A stretch of DNA of 64,000 nucleotides from Galaxea fascicularis (taxonomy: Eukaryota; Cnidaria; Anthozoa; Scleractinia; Euphylliidae). Within the stretch, counting starts at the first letter, position 1, and every line of letters starts with the position of its first letter. The notes under the pieces are model-generated. The model was given only the letters and a program-made list of their open reading frames with translations, was not told where the DNA came from and did no database searches. Position numbers and translations under genes: made by a program. Shown here one piece after another: positions 11,210 through 22,900 of this stretch. The stretch spans positions 24,944,725-25,008,724 of the forward strand of contig OX419344.1 of NCBI GenBank assembly GCA_948470475.1. The letters run 5' to 3'.

Positions 11210-12076
11210 TCGTGGTCCGCAACTTTGAGTTACGACCTGCGAAATAAGCTTGGACCACTCTCAAGGCAATGTCAACCACCTTCTTAATTTCTGCTACCGT
11301 AACATATCATGTCTTCAACGGAGGGACAGCGAACCAGTCTGTAATGGTAGTTGCTAAGGGGATCATAAACTTAGTTGTATAAGTCATTTATAAGCGTGGA
11401 CTTTGTTGTCAGAGTCCCAATCCACAAATCCTCCAAGCGATTGGCTTCTTGTGCAAATCGTGTATCGGCTTTGCAAGATTACTATCGGTTTTCACATGAC
11501 GTCATCAAAATTAAAAAATAAGGAATTATCAATCCTTTTGAGATTTTAGTTTAGTTAGTTATTAGAATAGTTGAAGACTTATCTTTTTACAAATTTTCAG
11601 TTTGATGGGGTTTTCGTCTTGTGAGAAAGCAATATTGAATTTCTAAGCTTTTGCGTGACACGATATAAACTGGTGGCCGAGAATGCTATCACGTAGGTTA
11701 ATAAAAGTGACTTATCTGCTGAGATTTCGCAGTCTGAACAGGCCTTGAATGAGAATAACTACTCATATACATGTTTATGAGCCCTTAGAAGACGTACGAC
11801 TACAGGCTTTTTATGGCAAAACTCGATGACATATGTTTTTGTTAGCTTCCGGTCGCCATCTTTGTGCCCCTCAGAGCGTCTCCACAGAAAGCCTTATAAA
11901 TTTGAGTAAGACATTTCCTCCAATACCTCCCGCACGAAACATCGCACAGACTTGAATCTTTGCGAGAGTGTTTGAATATTCATCTTCTTATCTCTTTGAT
12001 TCTCGATTTGTTTTTGGAATGGTTTGGATCATGGTGTAACAGTGAAAACCAGCAATAACAGGAGTACTTGATTGGA
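11210..12076. other. No gene recognised
   Basis: Probably begins with the 3' untranslated region of the preceding gene. I see no further exon and no repeat shared with the rest of the window. Confidence 0.4.
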
Positions 12077-13038
12077 CCTACGGCTAGAGCTTATTGCTTT
12101 TGCCATGGTCTCCCCTAGTTTCGCTCCGTATGCTCCCAGGTCTCAGGTCTCCAGGTCAAGCATTCTCCTGGAGCGTACTGAGCTGGTAACTTATGCGGAG
12201 TTGAAGAAAACGCATCCTCAGAGACCCAGGGGCGGATAGTCGGGCTGGGACGAAGATCGGGACTTCGTCCCATCCTGACTATCTGCCCCTGGGTCCCAGG
12301 ATGAAGAAAACGTTTTTGTCTGGGGAATTTACGCCAGGAGGACATTAATTTTGAACTTGTTTATCATTCTCTATTCTCCTACGCTGCCGGTGAGCTTTGT
12401 TTTTGTAACTGAAAACTGATCCTGTCAGCTGAAAAGAAGTACTTTTAAGGGAGTTACTTATTTAGTAGACCCGAAAACTACGGAAGTAGTTGACTTGCCT
12501 ACTTACTTACTAGACCTATTTCTCTTTCCCTTTCTTGAGAAGGATCAAGAACTTTAACCTACGGCTAGAGCTTATTGCTTTTGCCATGGTCTCCCCTAGT
12601 TTCGCTCCGTATGCTCCCAGGTCTCAGGTCTCCAGGTCAAGCATTCTCCTGGAGCGTACTGAGCTGGTAACTTATGCGGAGTTGAAGAAAACGCATCCTC
12701 AGAGACCCAGGGGCGGATAGTCGGGCTGGGACGAAGATCGGGACTTCGTCCCATCCTGACTATCTGCCCCTGGGTCCCAGGATGAAGAAAACGTTTTTGT
12801 CTGGGGAATTTACGCCAGGAGGACATTAATTTTGAACTTGTTTATCATTCTCTATTCTCCTACGCTGCCGGTGAGCTTTGTTTTTGTAACTGAAAACTGA
12901 TCCTGTCAGCTGAAAAGAAGTACTTTTAAGGGAGTTACTTATTTAGTAGACCCGAAAACTACGGAAGTAGTTGACTTGCCTACTTACTTACTAGACCTAT
13001 TTCTCTTTCCCTTTCTTGAGAAGGATCAAGAACTTTAA
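12077..13038. repeat. Exact tandem duplication, two 481-bp units
   Basis: The block 12077-12557 is followed without a gap by 12558-13038. I found no difference between the two copies when reading them side by side. Each unit starts CTACGGCTAGAGC and ends GAACTTTAA, and contains a strong hairpin described separately. Open frames occur twice for this reason and are not genes. The lack of divergence means a very recent duplication, active homogenisation, or an assembly artefact. Confidence 0.9.
12223..12295. repeat. Imperfect hairpin inside the 481-bp unit
   Basis: An arm starting GACCCAGGGGCGGATAGTC is answered by GACTATCTGCCCCTGGGTC, with an inner stem GGGACGAAG / CTTCGTCCC around a short loop. 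Only a few mismatches occur over arms of about 33 bases. The same hairpin recurs at 12704-12776 in the second unit. It may be the core of a small inverted-repeat element that lies within the duplicated unit. Confidence 0.8.
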
Positions 13039-13619
13039 GCATAAAGCGTTAAGAGTAGCTACAGGTGTTATAATTGCCAAATAGACCAACGGCTTTTGTA
13101 AACTAAAAGTGTTGTGATATTAATTGTTTTAAAAGTGCTATATTCAGACAAACGTGTTAAACATTGTAATTATTATAGTACTTCTGAATTATCTTTTCCC
13201 TGTTGTACAGAAACGGTGTCATTTTCTGGGCATAAAAGTTTGGAATCACTGAGTAGCATAATTTGTTATAACTAGGCAAAATTTATGAATAATAAGTTGA
13301 GTAAATTGGGAGCAGTGCTAGCAATATAAGCTAGCATAATAGGCCACTTTTAGGAGTACAATGGGCTAAGCCCTACAGTGGAGAGGAGACGAAATTTCAG
13401 ATTCTCTGTTCGATCCGGCCCCCCTTCCCCAGTCCCCCTGGTTTTGTCTTCCCTCTCCGCTCTTTCGTATTTCTAAACCAAGAGCTTGGAAACGACTGAG
13501 ATCAGCTGGGTGGTATTACATTAAAACACAAGACTAGGAGTTAAATATCGATATCCGGCTTGGAATATCGCGAAATACATAGCCCAATCGAGGAAAAAAA
13601 TAATTCTTCAGTACCTTAC
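13039..13619. other. No gene recognised
   Basis: AT-rich, with a C-rich patch (GGCCCCCCTTCCCC) near 13417. No gene or shared repeat seen. Confidence 0.4.
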
Positions 13620-13844
13620 CTGGGATTAACTCTGTATTTTCAGTTAAGCAAGTTGGTCTAGTTTTGATGTATCCATCGGAACTTACACTTCCCGTTTTCA
13701 AGTTATTCTAATTTGAATAACTTGAAAACGGTCTTGAATGTTCTGGCATCTGAATATGTATCCATTCTTCCTGGCAACCATTTAGATTACAGTCAAAGAC
13801 TAGATCGGAGCTCGATGACTGTTTTTGGCTTTTCAACCATGTAG
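13620..13844 (-). pseudogene. Coding-like minus-strand exon interrupted by a stop inside a palindrome
   Basis: Read on the minus strand, an acceptor (TTTTTTGTTCTAG) is followed by a frame encoding TWLKSQKQSSSSDLVFDCN and then GCQEEWIHIQMPEHSRPF. After a TAG comes NNLKTGSVSSDGYIKTRP and then TCLTENTELIPG, ending at a GTAAGG donor. The stop lies in a near-perfect palindrome at 13692-13731. I recognise no family. The stretch lies head-to-head with the Ras-GAP gene only about 170 bases from its start codon, so a divergently transcribed neighbour is conceivable. With the in-frame stop it may instead be a broken exon or a chance open frame. Confidence 0.25.
13692..13731. repeat. Perfect 17-bp palindrome with 6-base loop
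   Basis: The arm CCGTTTTCAAGTTATTC is followed by TAATTT and then the exact reverse complement of the arm. It could form a cruciform or RNA hairpin. It is not related to the larger MITEs in this window. Confidence 0.9.
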
Positions 13845-13930
13845 CTAGAACAAAAAAGAGAAAAAGTAAACGAAAAGATGGTGAGAATGACTATTAGGAT
13901 GAGGGATGAGAAAGCGCGGGAAAATTAGGC

Positions 13931-14006
13931 ACCACCGGAAATTAAAGGGTCATTGCCGGAAGCTGCTACCCAATGAAAATTTACATGTTGTGATCACGTG
14001 ATAAGG
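13931..14006 (+). promoter_or_regulatory. Compact promoter region of the Ras-GAP gene
   Basis: Just upstream of the start codon lie two ETS-type motifs (ACCGGAAAT at about 13934 and GCCGGAAGC at about 13955), a CCAAT box (ACCCAATGA at 13968), and a palindromic E-box GATCACGTGAT at 13992-14002 of the USF/MITF type. No TATA box is evident. The start codon itself sits in GACATGGCGGC, which resembles a YY1 site. This is the usual look of a housekeeping-type promoter with a short 5' leader. The motifs are seen; their use is inferred. Confidence 0.45.
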
Positions 14007-14033
14007 ATGGCTTCGACATGGCGGCTGGTGTAA
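14007..14033 (+). promoter_or_regulatory. Short upstream ORF overlapping the Ras-GAP start codon
   Basis: The first ATG of the leader (14007) opens an eight-codon frame, MASTWRLV, ending in TAA at 14031-14033. It overlaps the main start codon at 14018 in another frame. Ribosomes starting at 14007 would pass the main ATG, so this could lower translation unless transcription starts between the two ATGs or scanning is leaky. The frame is seen; the regulatory effect is inference. Confidence 0.5.
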
Positions 14034-16951
14034 ACTTGTGTGATGTACGAGTAGAAGAAACACTTAAAATAAGAATTGGTAAGTGTCATCAAATGCAAGA
14101 ATGCAGTCAGGAATTACTTTGAATTAACTTGGAAATCTTACAGGGGAAGCAAAAAATCTACAACCGAGGAAAGAACCGAGATATTCACGAAACTGTTATT
14201 GCATTGTGACACTCGATCAAGAGGAGGTGTTTAGGACCGCAACAGTGGAAAAAAGTTTGTGGTGAGTTCGTTATTTAATATTTTTTCACATTTGTGTCCT
14301 TAAATTTAATCATTTCACAGAGACTAGCAACGAAGTCAAGGTATTTCTACTCTTGGGTGTTTTTGTGTTTAGGTTTAAGTGTTTCTTGGTCTTCGATCCT
14401 AGAATGAGGAAAATTATGGTTACTTATTGAGCGCTCTAGTTTCCACACTCTGTAAAGCTTCAAGAAAACTTCGCGTGTATTTTTCCCGTGGGTTGAAAAA
14501 GTTAGTTTTCCTAACTGTCGTAATATTTGGGTTTGGAAGACGTCGTTATAGATTTTTATCTTGTTTTACGGAAGACAAATTCGAGTGGTTTTTTCCTGCT
14601 TCATACAAAGAAGGTGAACATAAATCTCGTATTCGATTGTGTGCGGTATTTGATTAAGTTTGCGTTTATTTAACAGTCAAGCGTGTCAAACGTGACTAGA
14701 ATTCAAAGGCGGCCATTTAAAATGTGTTTAATCTAATAAGACTTACAATTCTTTAAAGGAATCTGAAGACCGAATACCAGTAAATTAAGCTAACAAGATA
14801 GGATTGTTATTTTCCTGACCAAAATATACCTTTCCCATCAAATTAGAAAAAAAAAACTTGTCTGGTTTTGTAAAATTTAGTACAGAAACTAAACGTCTAA
14901 AGTAAAGTAATATAGATCGCGAATTTTGTAACGTGTTATTTTGGATTCGCTGTTAATTAAATTTTGAGGTTTCAGGTTTGTAATTTTTTATTCGAAACAT
15001 AATTGCTGAGAATTTTCACTTAAAAACTTGTATCTTTGTTCATTCAGAATATTTTTCCTCGTTATTTATTGAAACTTCTCCCCAATCCTGAAGCATTTGC
15101 AAAATAAACTTTCCAAAACCTTCATACTTGCAAGTTAATTTATTTATGTGTGGTTAACAAAGAAATGTTGCGTTAGATTATGATCCTCAATATATAAATT
15201 AAAGTACAAGGATGTGTGAATAATTAAACACGAGCATTGTAGAATGTCAATATAGAAAGTGCCCTTGATTAGGTCATTGTTCATGTTTAGTGGTATGACC
15301 TTATTTGCAAAAAACAAGAGTTATCAGTTTTCTCAGAGATCATGTCAAACACTTGAAAAATAACTTGATTTGAAAAAATAATGTTGAAATCATTTTTTTT
15401 TGGTTTTAGTGTGGTTTTGTGCTCCAAGTAGAAAAAATTACACGGTTTTCCTTTTGTTTGTTGGCATCTTCACGTAGTATAGTAAACATTACTTTTGATG
15501 GCTAAAAAGAAATGATCTAAACCCTATTTTTATGAGTTTAATTTTTTTTCAACAGCCCCTTCTTTGGTGAGGATGTACATTTTGAAGTTCCAAGAGACTT
15601 CAGAACATTATGTTTTTACCTTTGTGACACAGACCTTATAGGAAAAGATACAGTTCTTGGGAAGGTGAGTGAGACTGCTGTAAAGATATGAAAAGTACAT
15701 ACATAAGTGCTATTTGTTTCAAATTCAGTGTCCCTGACAAGAATGGGGTTCTTGGGTAAAATATCCTACGAGGTCATCTACATGACTCATCAAGTTATTA
15801 GAAAATTTAAAATGGTTTGGCAGAAGCAGTGGGAATCCGACCCATTAGAATGCCTTTTTGATACCCTGCCCAAAAGACTTATCTGGTACCCTGCTAATAT
15901 TGTTCTGTGGAAATATTTAAGGCAGGGGTTTCATTATCTGAGTACATGTATATTGTATACAGGTATTTATGTTAGTATTGCAGTATTTATTTATATCAGG
16001 GACATCTGGGAGAACAGATTGCTGAAGGTGCTCCCTGGTTAAATAAAGATTATTGTTATTATTCTTGTTATAAATTATTATTATTATTAAATAGGGTATA
16101 GGATTCTGAATAGGTGGGTATTTCGAAGATTTCTTTGGCTTGCCCTTTTCAATACCCAAACAGCAAAGGTGTGTACTTTGTTAATAGTATATGGGTGCCG
16201 GTGCCTGGGTCCTGGCTTTCAATAATAACCCTGGCCTTTAGTTTTAAGAGTTTTAAGAGTTCTTTAGTTTCCAAGGGAAGTTCATGTATCAGAATAATAG
16301 CTAGGAGGAAGCAATGCTCTTTTCTATTTATTTTCATAGTGAATAATTTCCCTTGAGACAAAAGTCACTGAATGTCATCTGAAAGGTTCAAATAGAAAAT
16401 GATGCTGAATAAATTTACAGTATGGAAAGCATCCCGTTTTAAATGATTAATCTGAATAAGTGAGGTATTTCTCATGAATCATCCACATATTTTCACTGCT
16501 TGGAGCTGGTTAGTGACCATTTAAACCTAATGAATTGGTGGACTATAAGTTGGCAAAAGTTAAAGAACTCTGGTATCGGAGTTCACAGAAACTGCACTTG
16601 TTAAACTTCTAAGACAACTTGACTATTGAGCATACAAAGGGGGAGACTACCTTGATCAAAGGTTGGACAAGTTAGGGAATTTTGTTCTCTGAAACTCGGA
16701 ATGTCTGATGAGCAAAGAGGTGAAGTGTCACACCACCAAGAGAAGGAAGTAGTGGATCTAATAAGTTGAATGTGCAGCCCCTCAGGAAAGGCTGTGTATA
16801 TCATCATTCAAACATTTTTTTTGGTTTAAAATTAATTTTGTCAAACCATAATTTTATTTTATTTTGTCTCTGATTGATTCATCACCATCATCTGGAACAT
16901 TGGAAAAGAAAAATTAAATTTTTTTCTGATTATTTTTTTTTTTGGTTTTAG
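14018..16951 (+). CDS. RASA3: Ras-GAP exons 1-3: N-terminus and C2A domain
   Basis: Exons 14018-14078, 14144-14261 and 15556-15664 encode residues 1-96: the start [12 protein letters not shown], the C2A core [24 protein letters not shown] and the [15 protein letters not shown] segment. In C2 domains the first calcium loop usually carries Asp before the CYC/PYC strand; here it reads RNCYC, so calcium binding by C2A seems lost, as in RASA3-type proteins. Intron 1 is only 65 bases. Intron 3 (15665-16951) contains a retroposon tail. Confidence 0.93.
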
Positions 16952-19900
16952 GTTGCTATCAAGAAAGGCTTTGTTCAAAGTTATCATACAGACACATGGT
17001 TTCCGTTAGTTCATGTTGAACCTGACACAGAGGTTCAGGGTAGAATACACTTGGAAATCAAACATTATGAATTTATACCTGATACAGATGATGATGAATT
17101 TTCAAATACGCCCAAACTTAGCATAAGGTATGTTGTTGGTTTCCAAGAAGCCTCTTGGTTCTACCAGTTAATTTTAATAATCTTTCCTAAAGGGTACACT
17201 ATCAGATGAAATTTTTTTAAATATTTGTCTGACTAAATCTCGTTAAGATCCTTTTAAAAAATGATTGCATGAGAAACTGAAATTTCTCTTACTAATGAGA
17301 AATCTTTTTAGAACTTTGTCATGCACTGTAAGATTGAAAGGCTTTTAATTATTAGTAAAAATGCAAACATCATTGTATGTTGTTTCAAAATTGCCAACAT
17401 CGTTATTAAGAAATGGATAGTTGACAGGTAACTGTTAAGATTAAAATTAATGTGATCTGTGAATTAATATTTTTCAGGTACTTGTATAATATTTGAATGT
17501 TTTCCTTCACTTCTGTTGCAGAATTTTAGAATGCACTGATTTGTATGGATGCAATGGTAATGGTACATTCTCAGACCCTTATGTCAGTGTAACTGTTCAA
17601 GGACCCCTCTCAAGGTACCTATTGAAATTAATAGTTTTGAAGTATGAGTCAGTGTTAAATTTGACATTCTTGCCATTTGTACTGTGTTGATATTTCCAGA
17701 ACTAGAGTGCTTTGACTTGAAGGTCATAGGTGATCATCATTGTCATTATCATTGTCAAGATTTATTATCTACATACCAAGAAAGATGTAGATATCGCAAG
17801 ACATCATGCATGTGTATCAAGACACTTCATATATATACATCAAGGTTCACTTTCCATTATTAATGTCTCTTTGGGACTTTTCAAGAGATTTTATATGTAT
17901 ACAGACAAGATTAGGGATAAATGCACATCAAGATTCCTAACCTTACATACATCAAATTTCTGCATAACTGTGCAACATGATTTCAAGTAATTTTTCCACC
18001 AATATATGTAACAGTTATAAAATGTTACCGCTCACAGACAGGAATAGGAGGCACATTTTGGTGGGCCAAGGTGGGTGGGATCAAATGTACTGGCAAGGCT
18101 TGGATCAGACCCACCAACCGGATGTGTGCAAGATGATTTGTAATATTTTACACCAAAAATTATAGTCACCACGACTACTAACTTATTTTCATCAAGCTTC
18201 TAAATTCACTTACATCATCATTCATGATCATATTAAATATAACAACATTCCAGCACCTCCTACAAAGGATGTGAGCACTGCTGGATCAATCATGCTTTCA
18301 AACCATGTGCAGGTGGAAAATGGTGGGAAACTAAAACATCGCAAAACTTTCCATTTCCAGACAAGAGAGTTATCTCTTCCTTGGTTCACCATGTATACAG
18401 AGCAATGACAGAAGAAGTGCCTTGCAAAAGATCGGGTATAGACAAAACCTGTGATAGGCATCGCCTACCCCATGGCCTTCTGATGGTCACAGTAGTCACA
18501 ATAATACTAATGCTATCTTTGTTGTGATTATCTCCTCCTACAGGTCTGAGCCTAAAAAGACCAAGGTCAAGAAAAGAACCTTAAACCCACAATTTGAAGA
18601 ATCATTCCTCTTTGAGGTAAAGTGCCTTTGAAAGGAAGTGAGCGTATACTTTCAACTCTCTGTAAGCTGTGATTTACATTTACTCTAAATTGATGTTTCA
18701 AAGAGGTTCCTTCACTGTTGATCTGAATAATTTCAGAATAAGGAATCCATTTTGGACTGGTTAACCTTCTCTGGAGCTAGGATAAAGGGGGTAGTTTCTG
18801 AAGAAACTGTGGTGTTGTGTCGTTGGGGGAGTTGTGAACGAGAATTTGGTTTTAACAACGGATTTGATAAGGTAAATTGACCACCATAAAGGGATTCTAA
18901 AAGCTGACATTCGAGTGTTAGGCCTTCCCTCTGACGAAGGGCTAATCCTTGGAATCCTTTATAGTGGTCAATTTATCAACTTTGTTGATAAAACTAAATT
19001 CTTCTTTGGAATTGTCTGAATAATTATTGTATTCTTGTGTCTGAAATGTCATTTTGTTATTTTGGTGCAGATACCCCCAGATGATGTTGAAAGTTTAGTG
19101 TTGAGGTGATCAGCTTTCCTTTTCATAGCTATTGTTTTTCCACTATCCCACCCAATAGTGAATTCAAACCTTAGCCAAAATATACAGACTGTACAGTATA
19201 GTAGACTGTGTATATTGCCAGGAATTACCTAATTCTAGCTCTCTCAGCTGGATGAAACTTGTTTGTTTAACAACAGTAAAAACGGAAAGAACATGCATGA
19301 GGCTGTCAGGCTGATACAGATTTACTGGAGAGTAACTGGAACAATGATAATAATTATAATTATACTTGTCTTTATACTATCTCTAGAAAAACTCCTAGTA
19401 CATGTATATAATTATGTCCACGAGTCTGAGGCAGCAATCTCAATAGTTAAGCCTTTGTGTAAAGAAGGGTTGTTCATGCTTGTGTTCTTTGGATTGGCAA
19501 CAACACACTTGTTGCTCATTTTATACAGTGTAATAACAGAACAATTTATTATGAGAACTAATAATTTTTAAATGACATTTAGGTGTACAGCATGGAGTGC
19601 TAGTCTTATTGGAGAAGATGTCTTCCTGGGAGAAGTAAGTTAAAATCTTGAGTGATTTCCCAGGTGGTAATCTTATTAAAATCTTAGTAAGATTCTTATT
19701 AAGTTTTATATCAGGATTCTTATGAAGATTCTGAATTAAGAATCTTACAAGAAACTTACAAGATCTTGTAAGATCTTGTCTCAAGATTCTTACAAGATCT
19801 CAATAAGATTTTTACAAGATCTTTCAAGAATCCTACAGGTTCTTGATAAGAATGTTGCAAGATCTTAATAAGATTTTTACAAGATCTTTTAAGAATCTTG

Positions 19901-22900
19901 CAGATTCTTGTTAAGGCCCGTTGTTAAGGCGATTTTTGTCACAGCAACTCGATGCAATTTTTGTCGCAGCAAAATCGCATTAGGTTTCAAACATGTTTGA
20001 AGCCCCTGCGATATCGCAGCGACAAATTGCACCTGGTTTACACCTGCGATTTTGAAGCTGCAACTTTAGCGCGACAAAAATTGCATTGAGTTGCTGCAAC
20101 AAAAATCGCCTGTGTAAACGGGCCTTTAAGAAACTTGCAAGATTCTTATTAAGATCTTAACAACATTTTTACAAAATCTTTTAAGAATCTTACAAGTACT
20201 TTGTAAGAATCTTGCAGGATTCTTATCAAGGTCATTGAAGATCTTATAAGATTATTAAGATCCTTCAAGATTGTTCAAGATTCTTAAAAGACTTCATTAC
20301 AAGAATATTATTAACATCTTATAAGGTCCAGTAAGATTCTTCACCAGAATGAATTAGAAGATTATAGGGAAATGTAACCACAATCAACAAAATTCTTTCA
20401 ATGTGGTCAAGTTTATTTATCACAAAGGTCTTCACAGGATAATTTAAAAATGCCATTGACTCTAAGCTTATAATGTTGTAATAAATAATAATTATGTGAT
20501 TATTGTACATTAGGCTTACATAAAAACCCTTGTTATTGGCAATAATTGTTATAATTATGTGGTTATTGTACATTAGTTAGGCCTACATAAAAACCCTTGT
20601 TATGTACAGTACATGTATGCTTAACAAAATTATAACACATGCTATTGAGTATCATCCACCATAAAAATCTGCAACAAAGTATTGCCAACAAAATTTTAAT
20701 GAAACTAAGGATAAATCAAGATCCACATGCAATAACGACTATTTTTAAAGAGGTCGTGTAAGAAGTGGAGGGCTCAGAAGCATAACCATCTCATGTTGAC
20801 TGTTAATTAGGTAGGTTGGTTTTTGTTCTCTTAGCATGTACTTTTGCTTTGTAAGGGGAGATATTCAATCCATCTGTTCATCAAGAACATGTTGAAAGAA
20901 AGCTTGGTTGTATGAAAAGATAATAACTTTAGCACAGGAAGTGTCATCCTCATCTGATGTTCTTTAGTGCAAATCTCACAAACTCTTACCATTGCTACAT
21001 GTTACTATTAAGAACAACACAAATCAATCCTTTAAGTTGCATCTAAAATGAGGAAGGCTAAGAAATTGTGTATTTTGAGACTGGCCCATAAAATAAATTT
21101 GGCAAGAACACTGCACTGATTTAAACAACTGCAGAAGTAGGAACGAAGTTAATTCAGACTTTACCTGATGGTGTTTGCTTTTTTATTCTAAACATTTCAG
21201 GGTACATAACTGCAGTATCAAAGGCCATTTAAGTTAGAGTAATAATTATACTAAACAAAACTTTTCTTTGAACTACTTCTTTAAATTCACTTATAAGAAC
21301 AATCATAGTGATTCATTATGACTCAGTATCACATGACAGAAACCAAAACAGGAGTAATTCTTGTGTTCATACATATAATTATAAGCCTAAATGTATTTTA
21401 CAGGACAAAATTTTTGCCATTTTAGACATTCCAGTTTTTCAAAGTCATTTCTTTCATGTTAAAGAACCAAGGTATCTTAGCATACTGCCCTTCTGGTGAC
21501 TTTATTCTTCATTGACAAGTGTTTCTGTCTCCATTAACTGCAGCTCATCTACATACAGTACAACAAAACACAATCAACATTTGGGTCACAAATTAAAACT
21601 CTGAGCTCTTCATTTTGCAGTCATTAGAAGTAGTTCACAAGAAGACAAGACTAAGACGAAGTTTTAAGCTTCCTAGATGGCTAACTGTAATTCGCTCAAG
21701 TTCACCCTTACACTTCATATTTTTCAGGTGATCACATCAAAGCATTCACTTCGGACACTGCAAACAATTACAAAATATAAGCTCTCTAATTGATTGGTGT
21801 TACGGAGGTTGTAGGTTCAATTCCTACCTGGGACTCTGATTTCTTTTCAGTTGTCCTTTCGCCCGTTGCCAAGCGACTAGCATATCATCATTCTCACGGG
21901 CATATTACACCATTACCTTCATTAATAATCATTTATCATGTCCGAATCACATTTACACTGTTGAGCCCGCAGACCAGTGGGACACTTTGTATAAGAACCT
22001 AGATAAACAGCCTAGCTCACCAGGGGCTCCTGCAGCTCAATGGTTAGAGCATACAACTGGTGTTACGGAGGTTGTAGGTTTGATTCCTGCCTGGGACTCT
22101 GATATCTTTTCAGTTGTCCTTTCACCCGTTGCCAAGCGACTAGTATATCAGTAATAATTATTGGAAGTTATTGTACTTGGCACTTACTTTCTGTATTAAA
22201 AGTGCTAGATCCTAAGTTCATCCTAAGTAAAAGTGAGCATTTTACACCCATTGAAAAGCTGTTCATGTCCCAGGACATGCCTAGGCTTATGAAGTACTGA
22301 CCCTTGTGTTTGTTGACACAAAAGCAATTAACCCAACGTTTTCAGTCATTTTAAAGGCTTGTAAAAGGCATGAAACCAATTGAAAATTTGTTTTTAGTGC
22401 ACAAAGTAAATCTAGGCCAAATTTGTCCTTGTCTAACCCTTGCAAAAATCCCATACGAACAAATGCCAGCGTATGTAAACTTTTAAAAGCAGAGTAAAGC
22501 TTAATATTTTTCAGTACTTAATAATTTGCTGTTTAAAATAAGAACTTCTATTCATTGTTCATTTATCAAAAAATGATACTCTGGAAATCTGAAGTCAGTG
22601 AACTTTCTCTGAATGATAATAGGAATAATGAAGTCATTCCAGAATAATTTGTTATAACCCTAACAAATAAAAAAATAAAGGTTAGTAATGGCAGTGACTA
22701 ACACATTTCTCGGACACTTTCTTATTACTTTTTCAATTGCTGACCATAAAAATAATGTGAAAAAAAAAAAGATCTGGTTCATACTCTTATTAAGATCTTT
22801 CAATCTTGCAGATGTTTGAAAAGCATGTTTTTTCACTGTGAAAATTGATGAACTGCACGCTGTTGAGCTTGAACTTTAGAGAAGGTTGTTTCTGTGGCTA

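Noticed and set aside
12115..12345. Two identical 76-codon minus-strand frames (also 12596-12826)
   Set aside because: They are inside the 481-bp duplicated units and read through a hairpin; the identity comes from the duplication and not from coding selection.
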